From: Propionibacteriaceae bacterium
GTDB lineage: Bacteria > Actinomycetota > Actinomycetes > Propionibacteriales > Propionibacteriaceae
Length of the DNA stretch: 64,000 nt
Assembly (NCBI GenBank): GCA_009780915.1
Contig: WQZD01000006.1
Span: 1-64,000 of the forward strand
Direction: 5' to 3'
This document shows positions 7,678-16,871 of this stretch, piece by piece. The position numbers were made by a program, and so were the translations under genes. The stretch's first letter is position 1. Every line of letters begins with the position of its first letter. The notes under the pieces were generated by a model. The model did no database searches and was not told where the DNA came from. It was given only the letters and a program-made list of their open reading frames with translations.

Positions 7678-9760
7678 GGTCGTGGCGGCACATGAGGTGG
7701 GGCTGGAGTCGATGTCGGCTTCCGCCCAACCTGTCGTGGTCCGCATGACTGGTGTGCGACGACGGTTCCCGGGCCCGCCCGAAGTCATCGCCGTCACGGA
7801 TGCGACCTTGACTATTCGGGCGGGTGAACATGTGGCGATCATGGGCCCCTCGGGGTCCGGGAAATCCACCCTGCTCAACATCATGGGCCTCCTTGACCAG
7901 CCCAGCGAAGGAACGTACCTGCTCGGCGGGCGGGACACCACCGCCTTGACAGACTCCGCACGCACCCGCCTGCGGCAAGAAACCATCGGGTTCGTCTTTC
8001 AAGATTTCTATCTCATGTCCGGGAGAACCGCGCAGGAGAATGTCGCCCTGGGCCTGGTGTACACGGGGTTGGACGCTCGACAACGCCACGCCATCGCTCG
8101 ACAGGCATTGGAAACCGTCGGGCTGGGGCATCGGGTGCATGCCATGCCCTCGACCATGTCCGGAGGCGAGCGGCAGCGAGTGGCCATCGCACGCGCGCTC
8201 GTGAACCGGCCGTCACTCCTCCTGTGCGATGAGCCGACGGGCAATCTTGACTCGGCGACTTCGGCTCACATCCTTGAGATCCTCGCGGGGTTGCGTGGAT
8301 CTGGGGTGGCCGTGGTCACCATCACCCACGACCCGATGGTGGGGGCCGGCGCTGATCGGCTCATCCAGATCACAGACGGGCGGACCTTTGACCCGGAGCC
8401 AGAACACGTGGGCCGCTCCCGCCAGGCGGTGGCGGTGGGATCGGACGATGGTGCGCCTGCGCGTCTCCCCAGCGTCGTGGGCGTACGTCCCCCCGCTGAC
8501 GTGGGCCAACCAGTCCCACGTCCGTCAGACGGCGGCACTCCCGTCATCCCCCGGTCCACGCATTCCGCCTGGCATGTATGGTCCGCGGTGGCAGGCGAAG
8601 CGATCGCCGGGTTAGGGCAAAAGGTGTCCCGTACGATCCTGACCTTGATCGGCACGGTCGTCGGAGTGGGCGCCATGGTGGCGATCATGGGGCTCACATC
8701 CACGGCCGCCGGTCAGATCGACGCGTCGTTCACTGCGCTAGAGGCGACCCAGGTGGTCGTCAACGACGCGGGCACGCCGTCTCCCGGAGGCTTTGTGAAC
8801 TCCTTTCCCGTGGACGCGGTCGACAGGGCGGGGGCTCTGAATGGGGTCCAGGCCTGTGGAGTGATCCAGCCTGTGCCCAACGCCACCGGAGTGGTGGCGA
8901 CGGACATGACACCGACGTCTCTGGGCGTCAACGCCCCCGTGTACGGCGCGACTCGGGGCTACTTCGAGACCATTGACGCGACATGGTCCGACGGGGGGCC
9001 GTACACCCTCTTCGAGGAAGATGAGAACCTTCCTGTGGCAGTCATCGGCGCCTCCCTCGCCCGTCAACTCGGAGTCGATCGGGCGGGAGGCACGATGTTC
9101 GTCGACGGCTTCGTCTATCGGGTCGTCGGCGTCGTGTCGGGGGTGTCCAGCCGTACCGAAGCGCTGATGTCTGTTTTCATTCCGTTGGAGGGCATGCAGG
9201 AAAGGTACGGGCAACCCACACAGTTCCAACGCGCCACCATGGTGATCCACACCCGAGTCGGAGCGGCGCGCCTGGTCGCGTCTGAAGTGGCTCGGGCCCT
9301 TCGTCCGGACGCAGTGGACGCCTTCGCCGTCGTGCCTCCGGCCGATCCCCCTCGGATGAAGTCTGTCATCTCGGCGTCGATGAGCGCTCTGTTGATCGCC
9401 CTGGCGGGTGTGACGCTGCTCATCGGACTGGCGGCCATCGCGGACACGACTCTGGTCGCCGTCATGGAGCGTGTCGGCGAGATCGGACTTCGGCGCGCCA
9501 TCGGAGCGTTCCCTCGGCACATCATGTCCCAATTCCTGCTGGAGACGCTCGCCATCGGCTTCCTGGCCGGCCTGATCGGCACCTCGATCGCTGTCATCGG
9601 CGTCCTGGCCACGGCGATCTCCCTGAGGTGGACGGCGATCATCGATCCGTGGATCATCCTCGCCGGGCCGTTCTTGGGCGCCGTGGCGGGCTTGGTGGCC
9701 GGCGCCTTCCCCGCCTGGAAGGCCGGGCGAATCTCTCCTATCGCCGCTCTTCGGCGGTGA
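7670..9760 (+). CDS. MacB-like ABC exporter, ATPase fused to FtsX-type permease
   Basis: 696 aa. The N-terminal ATPase has Walker [10 protein letters not shown] (59-67), signature [15 protein letters not shown] near 163 and Walker B LLLCDEPTGNLD. A Pro-rich linker joins it to a four-span permease (first span near 325, large extracytoplasmic domain, then three C-terminal spans ending PAWKAGRISPIAALRR). Bacterial MacB has the same one-chain layout and exports peptides or pushes them through the wall rather than moving lipid. GTG 7670 overlaps the adaptor gene; ATG 7712 is an alternative start. With the adaptor and lipoprotein it probably handles the crystallin-like peptide or confers resistance to it. 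Confidence 0.9.
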   Translation: MDEVVAAHEVGLESMSASAQPVVVRMTGVRRRFPGPPEVIAVTDATLTIRAGEHVAIMGPSGSGKSTLLNIMGLLDQPSEGTYLLGGRDTTALTDSARTRLRQETIGFVFQDFYLMSGRTAQENVALGLVYTGLDARQRHAIARQALETVGLGHRVHAMPSTMSGGERQRVAIARALVNRPSLLLCDEPTGNLDSATSAHILEILAGLRGSGVAVVTITHDPMVGAGADRLIQITDGRTFDPEPEHVGRSRQAVAVGSDDGAPARLPSVVGVRPPADVGQPVPRPSDGGTPVIPRSTHSAWHVWSAVAGEAIAGLGQKVSRTILTLIGTVVGVGAMVAIMGLTSTAAGQIDASFTALEATQVVVNDAGTPSPGGFVNSFPVDAVDRAGALNGVQACGVIQPVPNATGVVATDMTPTSLGVNAPVYGATRGYFETIDATWSDGGPYTLFEEDENLPVAVIGASLARQLGVDRAGGTMFVDGFVYRVVGVVSGVSSRTEALMSVFIPLEGMQERYGQPTQFQRATMVIHTRVGAARLVASEVARALRPDAVDAFAVVPPADPPRMKSVISASMSALLIALAGVTLLIGLAAIADTTLVAVMERVGEIGLRRAIGAFPRHIMSQFLLETLAIGFLAGLIGTSIAVIGVLATAISLRWTAIIDPWIILAGPFLGAVAGLVAGAFPAWKAGRISPIAALRR

Positions 9761-9803
9761 CGGCGCCCTTGGATCGGCGGTCGTGGGGGCATGACCCCCG
9801 CGC

Positions 9804-9809
9804 TAGAGT
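9804..9809 (+). promoter_or_regulatory. -10 box of a leaderless phosphatase-folC transcript
   Basis: TAGAGT lies 6 nt before the GTG at 9816 and no Shine-Dalgarno is present. A -35 box is not evident. Confidence 0.4.
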
Positions 9810-9815
9810 GGTCCT

Positions 9816-10394
9816 GTGCGTATCATCTTCATTCGGCATGGGAGGACGCGGTCCAATGTCGACCACTTGCTCGACACCGCATTTCCTGGGGCGCCCCTCG
9901 ACGACGTGGGGCTGGAGCAGGCGGCAGGGCTGTCGGATCGGCTCGCGGGGGAGGAGATCGAGGTGGTCATGACCTCGGACATCCTGCGTGCGCGTCAGAC
10001 GGGCGAGCCTCTGGCTCGGGCGCTCGGCGTCCCGGTGATCACACATCCGGGGGTACGCGAGATCCAGGCGGGGGACTGGGAACTGGATGACGAGTGGGGA
10101 CCGTACATCGACGTCCTCGTCTCCTGGCGGACGGACCCGACCCGGTCCATGCCCCACGGGGATTCGGGGGTGTCCTTCATGGCTCGCTTCGACGCGGCCA
10201 TCGACGAGCTGAGCGACTACGGATGCGCCGCAGTGGTCAGTCATGGCGCGGCGTTGCGGACCTGGCTGAGCGTGCGAGGAGATGTGACCGTGCACGACGA
10301 CTGGGTGCTGGGAAACACCGACACCGTCGTCGTGGAAGGGGCACGCCAGACGTGGAAGATCCTGTCGTGGGCCGGCCGACAGATCACCCGGTGA
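9816..10394 (+). CDS. Histidine phosphatase family protein (phosphoglycerate-mutase fold)
   Basis: 192 aa. The catalytic RHG is at residues 7-9 (IIFIRHGRTRSN), and the second active-site histidine is in AVVSHGAALRTW. Members dephosphorylate small phosphometabolites or act on 3-phosphoglycerate; the substrate here is unknown. The GTG start follows a -10 box by only 6 nt. The stop codon overlaps the GTG of folC (GTGA), so the two are coupled, which hints at a folate- or nucleotide-linked substrate without proving it. Confidence 0.85.
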   Translation: MRIIFIRHGRTRSNVDHLLDTAFPGAPLDDVGLEQAAGLSDRLAGEEIEVVMTSDILRARQTGEPLARALGVPVITHPGVREIQAGDWELDDEWGPYIDVLVSWRTDPTRSMPHGDSGVSFMARFDAAIDELSDYGCAAVVSHGAALRTWLSVRGDVTVHDDWVLGNTDTVVVEGARQTWKILSWAGRQITR

Positions 10395-11641
10395 CTGCCA
10401 CCACGTGCAGCCTCGATGAGGCGTTGGACGCGCTCTTCTCCTTCGCGGGAGAACGAGAGGCCGGCCACTCCTCTCTGGAGGCGATGGCACGGGCCATGCC
10501 GCTGCTCGGGGATCCTCATGAGCGATTGCGCGTGATCCACATCACGGGCACCTCGGGGAAGACCTCCACAAGCTACTACGTGCAAGCGTTGCTGCACGCG
10601 GCCGGGAAGCGGACGGGGATGACGGTCTCCCCGCACATCCAGGCCCTCAACGAGCGGGTCCAGATCGGGGGCGTCCCTCTGGAGGAGGGGAGGTTCTGCG
10701 CCTACACGGCGGAGATGCTCGACCGGTTGGGGGGCCTGCGAGGGCGCCTGACCTTCTTCGAGTTGATGGTGTGCCTGGCGCTGTGGACCTTCCAGAGCGA
10801 GGGGGTGGAGTACGCCATCCTCGAAGTCGGCATCGGCGGCGAGCGCGACGCGACCAACATCGTGACACGCCGTGACAAGGTGGGGCTCATCGGGCCCGTC
10901 GGGCTGGACCACACCGAGAAGCTGGGCGACACCGTCGGTCAGATCGCCGCCCAGAAAGCCGGGATCCTCGCGTCGGGCGGGGTGGGATTCGTCATCGACC
11001 AGGGCGACGAGGCTCTCGACCCGATCCGTGCGCACGCCGATCGGATCGGCGCCGTGCTCACGGTCGTGGACGCGCAGGGCGTCTCCTGGGACTCCTCCCT
11101 GCCCGCCTTCCAACGCGGGAACTGGGCGTTGGCCTCGCGGGCGGCGTCCTATCTCGCCGAGCGTGACGGCTTCCCCCTGCCGAGCCAGCCCGTCATGGAC
11201 GCCCTGCGGTCGACCAGCCCCCCGGCGAGGTACGAGTGGTTCGAGACGGGTGGCCACCGCGTCCTGCTCGACGGCGCCCACAACCCGCAGAAGATGGCCG
11301 GGTTGGTCGAGGCCATCCGCCAGGACGGGTTGGGGCCCTTCCCCGCGTTGGCGACCCTGTCGTCCGCGCCCGAGGGCAAGGTCGAGCAGACTCTCGACCA
11401 CCTCGCTCCCGTGGTGTCTCGCCTTGTCATCCCCGAGTTCGTCCTGGGCCATGACGGCAAGGTGAAGGAGTCCATGCCTGCGAGTCTCGTCGCCGAGGCG
11501 GCCCGGCGTCTGGGGATCCCCGTACGGGTCGTGCCCGACTGCCGCGCGGGCCTCGACGACCTCCTGGCCGACCCCGCCCGTGACCTGTTGGTGACGGGGT
11601 CGCTCTACCTCGCCGCCCTCGTGCGTCCCTACCTGCTGTGA
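10391..11641 (+). CDS. folC: Folylpolyglutamate synthase / dihydrofolate synthase
   Basis: 416 aa cytosolic Mur-ligase-family enzyme that adds glutamate to folates using ATP. The start is GTG 10391, overlapping the phosphatase stop by 4 nt; the frame is open further upstream but only within the phosphatase gene. Motifs are the P-loop ITGTSGKTSTS (51-61), the FolC region FFELMVCLALWTFQSEGVEYAILEVGIGGERDATN, HTEKLGDTVGQIAAQKAGI and the C-terminal VLLDGAHNPQKMAGLVEAI. The length is typical. It cannot be said from sequence whether both activities are present. Confidence 0.93.
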   Translation: MTATTCSLDEALDALFSFAGEREAGHSSLEAMARAMPLLGDPHERLRVIHITGTSGKTSTSYYVQALLHAAGKRTGMTVSPHIQALNERVQIGGVPLEEGRFCAYTAEMLDRLGGLRGRLTFFELMVCLALWTFQSEGVEYAILEVGIGGERDATNIVTRRDKVGLIGPVGLDHTEKLGDTVGQIAAQKAGILASGGVGFVIDQGDEALDPIRAHADRIGAVLTVVDAQGVSWDSSLPAFQRGNWALASRAASYLAERDGFPLPSQPVMDALRSTSPPARYEWFETGGHRVLLDGAHNPQKMAGLVEAIRQDGLGPFPALATLSSAPEGKVEQTLDHLAPVVSRLVIPEFVLGHDGKVKESMPASLVAEAARRLGIPVRVVPDCRAGLDDLLADPARDLLVTGSLYLAALVRPYLL

Positions 11642-11746
11642 CGCGCGGGAGGCCCGCCGCGTGGCCCACCCTCGGCTCGCGGTCGTCCCTCGGGCCGTGA
11701 GCGGGCGACCGACATGATTGGGTGGCCTGATTCTTGGTACGTTAGT

Positions 11747-11759
11747 GTGGTGCCACCAC
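11747..11759. promoter_or_regulatory. 13-bp perfect dyad in the icd promoter region
   Basis: GTGGTG and CACCAC flank a single C. The dyad starts inside a possible -10 box TAGTGT (11743-11748), so a bound regulator would cover the expected transcription start. No factor can be named. Confidence 0.35.
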
Positions 11760-11775
11760 GGAAGAAAGGGTCGAC

Positions 11776-12987
11776 ATGATCAAAGTAAAAGGAACAATTG
11801 TAGAACTAGACGGCGATGAGATGACACGGGTCATCTGGGAGAGCATCAAGGAGAAGCTGATTCGGCCGTACCTCGATCTCGACCTGGATTATTACGACCT
11901 GTCCGTCACCCATCGCGACGAGACGGATGACCAGGTGACCATCGACGCCGCCCATGCCATCCAGCGCCACGGCGTCGGCGTGAAGTGCGCCACCATCACC
12001 CCAGACGAGGCCCGCGTGGAAGAGTTCGGCCTCAAGCAGATGTGGAAGTCCCCGAACGGCACGATCCGCAACATCCTCGGCGGCGTGGTCTTCCGCGAGC
12101 CGATCGTCATCTCCTCCATCCCCCGGTTGGTTCCGGGCTGGACCAAGCCCATCGTCATCGCCCGTCACGCGCACGCCGATCAGTACAAGGCCCAGGACTT
12201 CGTCGTACCTGGCGCCGGAACCGTGACCATCACGTACACCCCCTCGGACGGGGGCGAGCCCATCAGCCGCACGGTCGCGGACTATGACGCCAAGGGTGGC
12301 GTGGCCATGGGCATGTACAACACCACTCGCTCTATCGAGGACTTCGCCCGCGCGTGCTTCGCGTACGCCCTGGACCGCAAGGTGCCGGTGTACTTGTCCA
12401 CGAAGAACACCATCCTCAAGGCCTATGACGGCGCTTTCAAGGACATCTTCGCGCGCATCTTCGCCGACGAGTTCCAGGCGCAGTTCGAAGCCGAGGGCCT
12501 GACATACGAGCACCGCCTCATCGACGACATGGTGGCGGCCGCTCTGAAGTGGTCCGGCGGGTACCTGTGGGCGTGCAAGAACTACGACGGCGACGTGCAG
12601 TCCGATGTCGTGGCTCAGGGCTTCGGCTCGCTGGGTCTGATGACCTCCGTCCTGCTCACGCCGGACGGAAGTACCGCTCTCGCGGAAGCCGCCCACGGCA
12701 CGGTGACCCGTCACTGGCGCATGCACCAGCAGGGCCAGCCGACCTCCACCAACCCCGTGGCGTCCATCTTCGCGTGGACCGGCGGCCTGAAGCACCGCGG
12801 CAAGCTCGACGGCACCCCCGAGGTGATCGAGTTCGCCGAGACCCTGGAGAAGGTGTGCGTGGACACGGTGGATCAGGGCAAGATGACCAAGGATCTCGCC
12901 CTGCTCATCGGCCCCGACCAGCCCTGGTTGACCACCGACCAGTTCATGGACGCCCTCGCTGAGAACCTGGCGGTCGCGCTCGCGTGA
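11776..12987 (+). CDS. icd: Isocitrate dehydrogenase, NADP-dependent (homodimeric)
   Basis: TCA-cycle enzyme that oxidatively decarboxylates isocitrate to 2-oxoglutarate with NADP. 403 aa, the size of the homodimeric eukaryotic-like class. Motifs are the N-terminal [17 protein letters not shown], the substrate loop [13 protein letters not shown] (about 93-105), [19 protein letters not shown] and the NADP site [11 protein letters not shown]. The metal-binding aspartates lie in [31 protein letters not shown] 11776 follows GAAGAAAGGG. It is probably monocistronic with its own promoter near 11743; a palindrome there may be an operator. Confidence 0.96.
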   Translation: MIKVKGTIVELDGDEMTRVIWESIKEKLIRPYLDLDLDYYDLSVTHRDETDDQVTIDAAHAIQRHGVGVKCATITPDEARVEEFGLKQMWKSPNGTIRNILGGVVFREPIVISSIPRLVPGWTKPIVIARHAHADQYKAQDFVVPGAGTVTITYTPSDGGEPISRTVADYDAKGGVAMGMYNTTRSIEDFARACFAYALDRKVPVYLSTKNTILKAYDGAFKDIFARIFADEFQAQFEAEGLTYEHRLIDDMVAAALKWSGGYLWACKNYDGDVQSDVVAQGFGSLGLMTSVLLTPDGSTALAEAAHGTVTRHWRMHQQGQPTSTNPVASIFAWTGGLKHRGKLDGTPEVIEFAETLEKVCVDTVDQGKMTKDLALLIGPDQPWLTTDQFMDALAENLAVALA

Positions 12988-13027
12988 CCAGTGACTGTGG
13001 CTCCCTCGGGCAGACGGAAGAGAAAGT

Positions 13028-14335
13028 GTGTCGACTGTGTGGGTGAACATCGCCCTGATCGCACTTTTCATCCTCGTCGGCGGACTCTTCTCCGCCGCTG
13101 AGATGGCTCTCGTCTCCCTGAGGGAGTCGCAGGTGCGCCAGATCGCCACCAAAGGGGCACGGGGGCGCCGGGTGGCCGCCCTCGCGCACAATCCCAACCG
13201 ATTCCTGTCCGCCATCCAGATCTGCATCACCTTCTCGGGGTTCCTGTCGGCCTCCTTGGGCGCCGCGACCCTGTCCGGCTCCCTGGTGACGCCGCTGACG
13301 AACCTGGGGATGCCGTCCTCGGTGGCCTACGTGGTCGCTCTGGTCGTGGTGACCGTCGTGATCTCGTACTTCTCCATCGTCATCGGCGAGTTGACCGCCA
13401 AGCGTCTGGCCATGCAACGCGCCGAGACGTTCGCCCTGGCTCTGGCCGGGTTCATCGACGTCATCGCCGTGCTGACCAAACCCCTCATCTGGTTCCTGGG
13501 CCACTCGACCAACCTGGTGTTGCGCCTGGTCGGCGGCGACCCGAAGGCATCGAGGGAGGAGGTCACCGAGGAGGAGTTGCGCGAGATGGTGACCACGGCC
13601 AGTTCCTTGTCCGAGGAGGAACGGGAGATCGTCGACGAGGTCTTCGCCGCTGGCGAACGCAGTCTGCGTGAGGTCATGGTCCCCCGCACGGAGACCGAGT
13701 TCCTCGACGGCAACATGCCCGCGCATCAAGCGGTGCGCGCCCTGGAGTCCGCCACGCACTCACGGTTCCCCGTCACGGGGTCCTCCGTGGACGACATCGT
13801 CGGCTTCCTGCACATCCGCGATCTCATGTACCTCGCGCCAGCCGACCGTGGCACGCCGTTGCGCCACTTGGCCCGACCCATCATGTCCATCCCGGACACG
13901 GTCAAGGTCGTCCACGCCCTCACCTCGATGCGTCGTCAGGGCGCCCACATGGTCATCGTCCGGGACGAGTACGGCGGGACGGCGGGGATCGTCACCCTGG
14001 AAGATTTGGTCGAGGAACTGGTCGGCGAGATCCAGGACGAGTACGACCGGGAGGCGCCCCAGGTCATCTCCGAGGCCGACCAGATCGAAGTCGAGGGGCT
14101 GACCACCCTGGAGCAGTTCCACGACCTCACCGGCTTGATCCTGCCGGAGGGACCGTACGATACGCTCGCCGGGTTCTGGGTCGCCATCCGAGGGGAACTT
14201 CCCTCGTTGGACGCCACGATCACCACGGCGGAACTTCGTCGAGACGCCGAGGAGGAGGGGGTGCCGGTCGAGATGACGGTCACCCAGATGGACGGCCGTC
14301 GCGCCGCCCGCATCCGCATCCGCCGAGTCGACTGA
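13028..14335 (+). CDS. CNNM/CorC-HlyC family membrane protein with CBS domains
   Basis: 435 aa, GTG start after GGAAGAGAAAG. Domain order: DUF21 (CNNM) transmembrane domain with about four spans (residues 1-190), a CBS pair (about 205-330, MVPRTETEFLD to TAGIVTLEDLVEELVGEIQDEYD) and a C-terminal CorC_HlyC domain (about 345-430). The family includes magnesium or cobalt exporters and proteins once called haemolysins; metal-ion efflux is the best guess. It is convergent with the PspC genes, with a small hairpin in the gap. Confidence 0.9.
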   Translation: MSTVWVNIALIALFILVGGLFSAAEMALVSLRESQVRQIATKGARGRRVAALAHNPNRFLSAIQICITFSGFLSASLGAATLSGSLVTPLTNLGMPSSVAYVVALVVVTVVISYFSIVIGELTAKRLAMQRAETFALALAGFIDVIAVLTKPLIWFLGHSTNLVLRLVGGDPKASREEVTEEELREMVTTASSLSEEEREIVDEVFAAGERSLREVMVPRTETEFLDGNMPAHQAVRALESATHSRFPVTGSSVDDIVGFLHIRDLMYLAPADRGTPLRHLARPIMSIPDTVKVVHALTSMRRQGAHMVIVRDEYGGTAGIVTLEDLVEELVGEIQDEYDREAPQVISEADQIEVEGLTTLEQFHDLTGLILPEGPYDTLAGFWVAIRGELPSLDATITTAELRRDAEEEGVPVEMTVTQMDGRRAARIRIRRVD

Positions 14336-14378
14336 GCGGTGGGCGCCCCCGCGGGGACGGGACGCGCCGCCACGCACG

Positions 14379-14404
14379 AACGGCGCCACAGATGGGACGC
14401 CGTT
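14379..14404. terminator. Hairpin between convergent CorC-like and PspC genes
   Basis: AACGGCG (14379-14385) pairs with CGCCGTT (14398-14404) around a 12-nt loop. No clear U-run follows on either strand, so terminator function is tentative. Confidence 0.35.
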
Positions 14405-14422
14405 CCCGCTCCGATCTGGTGA

Positions 14423-14695
14423 TCAGCGAAGATCGCCAGGGTTCGGATTGCTGTTTCCGGAGTGAGACTTGAAGGCCGCGATGATCGAGTCGAGGCCACT
14501 GGTGGAGCTTCCCTCCTCGGGGAGGATGATCCACGCCAGGATGTACAGGATGGGGCCGACGCCGGTGAGGATGACGACCAGGGCTGTCACGAGGCGGACG
14601 ATGCCCGAGTCGATGCCTGTGAAGGCGGCGATGCCGCCGGCGACGCCGCCAAGGACGCGATTAGTCTTCGAGCGAGTGAGTTGACGTGTGGGCAT
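14423..14695 (-). CDS. Small PspC-domain membrane protein
   Basis: 90 aa. The PspC domain occupies almost the whole chain: SKTNRVLGGVAGGIAAFTGIDSGIVRLVTAL, then a membrane span VVILTGVGPILYILAWIILP. A short polar tail follows. ATG 14695 follows AAAGGAAG. It lies 18 bp downstream of the larger PspC gene and is probably cotranscribed. PspC proteins are membrane-stress sensors or partners; here they neighbour a PspC-type sensor kinase. Confidence 0.9.
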   Translation of the reverse strand: MPTRQLTRSKTNRVLGGVAGGIAAFTGIDSGIVRLVTALVVILTGVGPILYILAWIILPEEGSSTSGLDSIIAAFKSHSGNSNPNPGDLR

Positions 14696-14713
14696 GATTC
14701 TTCCTTTCGATGG

Positions 14714-15517
14714 TCACTGAATCTGAAAGCCTGAGTCAGGGTTGTGGGGGTTGGTCGGGTTGGTCGGGTTGGTGGGATCAGTCGGGTCGGCGTCCGGCGT
14801 CGGGGCCGTCGAGCCGGTCTCGTAGGGCGAGCCGGGACCGTACGTGGAAGCGCTCCCGTACCCAGCCCCGGTCCCGTAGCCGGTCCCAGTCCCGTATGGG
14901 GAGCCTGACCCATACGCGGTCCCATTCCCGTACACGGTCCCGCTCCCGTACCCATTCCCGTACCCGGCCCCGGTCCCGTACCCTGACGGGGGATACGTGC
15001 CGTCCGGGGGCGCCTGGGGGTAGAAGGAGCCGATGTGGAAGGGGTCCTGCCCGGGGTTGGGGGTCTGGGTCGCCTGGGTCGCCTGCTGGTCCATGCGCCG
15101 CTGCCAGGCCAGGCGCGCCGCCTCGAACTCCTTGCGGGTCTTCCACGAATGGCGGCCCCGGAGTTTGCGCCACAGCGAGAAACCGATCAGCACCACGACG
15201 ATGGCGATGATCCAGGAGCGATGGTCGTACGCGGTCACGGCAGCGCCCATGATCAGCGCCGCCACCACGATCACCCACCCCAGACTGCGGCGAGGCGGGG
15301 GAGCGGCGGACGAGAAGGGGCCGCTGCTCGACCGGGGCACGACCATCCACAGCACAAGGTAGATCAGGGGACCGGCGCCGCCGGTGAAGATGGCGCTGAG
15401 GATGAACAGGGCCCGGATCAGCGTGACATCGATTCCGAAGAAATCGGACAGCCCGGCGGCCACACCGGCGATTCTGCGGGTGGCCATATTGCGGCGAAGC
15501 TGCGTGGTTGGTCTCAC
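14714..15517 (-). CDS. PspC-domain membrane protein with Tyr/Gly-rich tail
   Basis: 267 aa with GTG 15517 as start; ATG 15487 is a credible alternative because it falls just before the domain. The N-terminus is a PspC domain (ATRRIAGVAAGLSDFFGIDVTLIRALF, then GPLIYLVLWMVVP). Two further hydrophobic segments (SLGWVIVVAALIMGAAVTAYD, SWIIAIVVVLIGFSLW) and a basic stretch follow. The C-terminal ~100 residues are a low-complexity run of YG(T/S/N)G repeats ending in an Asp/Pro/Thr/Asn-rich tail. Divergent from the sensor kinase gene. The tail may self-associate or be cytoplasmic; its function is unknown. Confidence 0.82.
   Translation of the reverse strand: MRPTTQLRRNMATRRIAGVAAGLSDFFGIDVTLIRALFILSAIFTGGAGPLIYLVLWMVVPRSSSGPFSSAAPPPRRSLGWVIVVAALIMGAAVTAYDHRSWIIAIVVVLIGFSLWRKLRGRHSWKTRKEFEAARLAWQRRMDQQATQATQTPNPGQDPFHIGSFYPQAPPDGTYPPSGYGTGAGYGNGYGSGTVYGNGTAYGSGSPYGTGTGYGTGAGYGSASTYGPGSPYETGSTAPTPDADPTDPTNPTNPTNPHNPDSGFQIQ
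14813..14988 (-). repeat. Degenerate tandem repeat coding YG(T/S/N)G units
   Basis: About a dozen imperfect 12-18 bp units built on GTACGGG / CCCGTAC encode the Tyr-Gly-rich segment of the PspC protein. Copy number could vary by slippage. Confidence 0.7.
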
Positions 15518-15632
15518 ACCACAAGAATGCCCCCTGCGAGGGGGTCTGCACTATGAGGAACTCCCCCAGTTTTCCCCTGACCCGAAGGGCGCGCCGGTGG
15601 TGGAACCGGCTCACGCGTGTCATGCTGATGAG

Positions 15633-16871
15633 GTGAACGAAACTCCAGGGATCAAGCCGCCACGCGCCTACCGGGTGCTGGATCGCGCCCTCGTCGCCGG
15701 GGTGGCCGCGGGCCTGAGCGCCCATTCGCGGATCCCTGTGTGGATCTTCCGCATGGCCTTCGTGGTGGCGTCGTTCTGGAAGTTCTCGGGGGCCATCGCG
15801 TACGCCGTGATGTGGGTGCTCATGCCCAAAGAAGAGAAGCAGGTCCCCATCGGCCTGGTCGCCGCCGAACGCCAGGGGCTGCGCGCTGTGGCCCGCAAGC
15901 CCGTGTGGCCGCGCGTCATCGGCTGGGTGGGATCCTGTGTCGTGGGGCTCGGGATCGCGTACGTGGTCGGGTTGTACGACACGTCCGTGCTGGGAACGGA
16001 GTCCATCCCCATCTGCGTGGTGGGGATCGGGATCGGGGTGGTCTGGCTGAGCAGGGAGACCACCTGGCCGCGAGGCGCCAAGATCGCGACCGTCTGCCTC
16101 GGCGTCGTGTGCGCCTGGACCGCCGGCGCCCTCGTCCAAGCGCACGCCTGGGCGGGGCTGGTCCTCGACGTCGACGCCGGAACGGAGAACCTGATCAACA
16201 CCTTCTTCGTCGCCGGGACCGCGATGATCGCCTGCGGGGTGGTCCTGCTGCCCTGGGTCGTCCACCCTGCCCGCTCCGAGGAGGAGAAACAGGCGGAACT
16301 GATCGCTCAGACGCGCGCCGACATGGCGTCCCACCTGCACGACTCGGTCCTGCAGACCTTGGCCGTGATCCAACAACGCGCCTCAGACCCCAAGGCTGTC
16401 ACCGGACTGGCCCGCAGCCAGGAGAAAGAACTGCGCGAGTGGCTGTACGGAGAACGCCTCGACGGCGAGTCGGCCAAGTCGGCCCTGAGGGATGTCATCT
16501 CCGAGGTCGAGGCGACGTACCCCGTCGCGGTCGAACTCGTCACGGTGGGCGACCACGAGATGACCGTCGAGATCGACGCCGTGGTGCGAGCCGCGCGGGA
16601 AGCGATCCTCAACGCCGCGAAGCACTCGGGGGCGGACAAGGTCGATGTCTATGCCGAGATCCGACCCGAGCGTGCCGAGGTGTTCATCCGCGACCGAGGA
16701 CGAGGATTTAGGATGGATGATGTCGACCCCCAGCGCATGGGCATCCGCCGGTCCATCATCGACCGGATGGCGCGGTACGGCGGCAAGGTCGACATCCGGT
16801 CCACGCCGGGTGAGGGCACCGAGGTGCATGTGGCGATGCCCATGAATGAGGAAGGAGCCGTCGATGGCTGA
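15633..16871 (+). CDS. PspC-domain sensor histidine kinase (MacS-like)
   Basis: 412 aa membrane kinase. An N-terminal PspC domain (RALVAGVAAGLSAHSRIPVWIFRMAFV, residues about 18-65) is followed by roughly five membrane spans, a HisKA_3 dimerisation helix (MASHLHDSVLQTLAVIQQRA, phospho-His near 236) and a HATPase (REAILNAAKHSGADKV; the G-box reads RDRGRGFRMDD). This is the architecture of actinobacterial MacS, an envelope-stress sensor. The GTG start has no clear Shine-Dalgarno; CATGCT six nt upstream may be the -10 box of a leaderless mRNA. It overlaps the response-regulator gene by 8 nt. Confidence 0.88.
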   Translation: MNETPGIKPPRAYRVLDRALVAGVAAGLSAHSRIPVWIFRMAFVVASFWKFSGAIAYAVMWVLMPKEEKQVPIGLVAAERQGLRAVARKPVWPRVIGWVGSCVVGLGIAYVVGLYDTSVLGTESIPICVVGIGIGVVWLSRETTWPRGAKIATVCLGVVCAWTAGALVQAHAWAGLVLDVDAGTENLINTFFVAGTAMIACGVVLLPWVVHPARSEEEKQAELIAQTRADMASHLHDSVLQTLAVIQQRASDPKAVTGLARSQEKELREWLYGERLDGESAKSALRDVISEVEATYPVAVELVTVGDHEMTVEIDAVVRAAREAILNAAKHSGADKVDVYAEIRPERAEVFIRDRGRGFRMDDVDPQRMGIRRSIIDRMARYGGKVDIRSTPGEGTEVHVAMPMNEEGAVDG

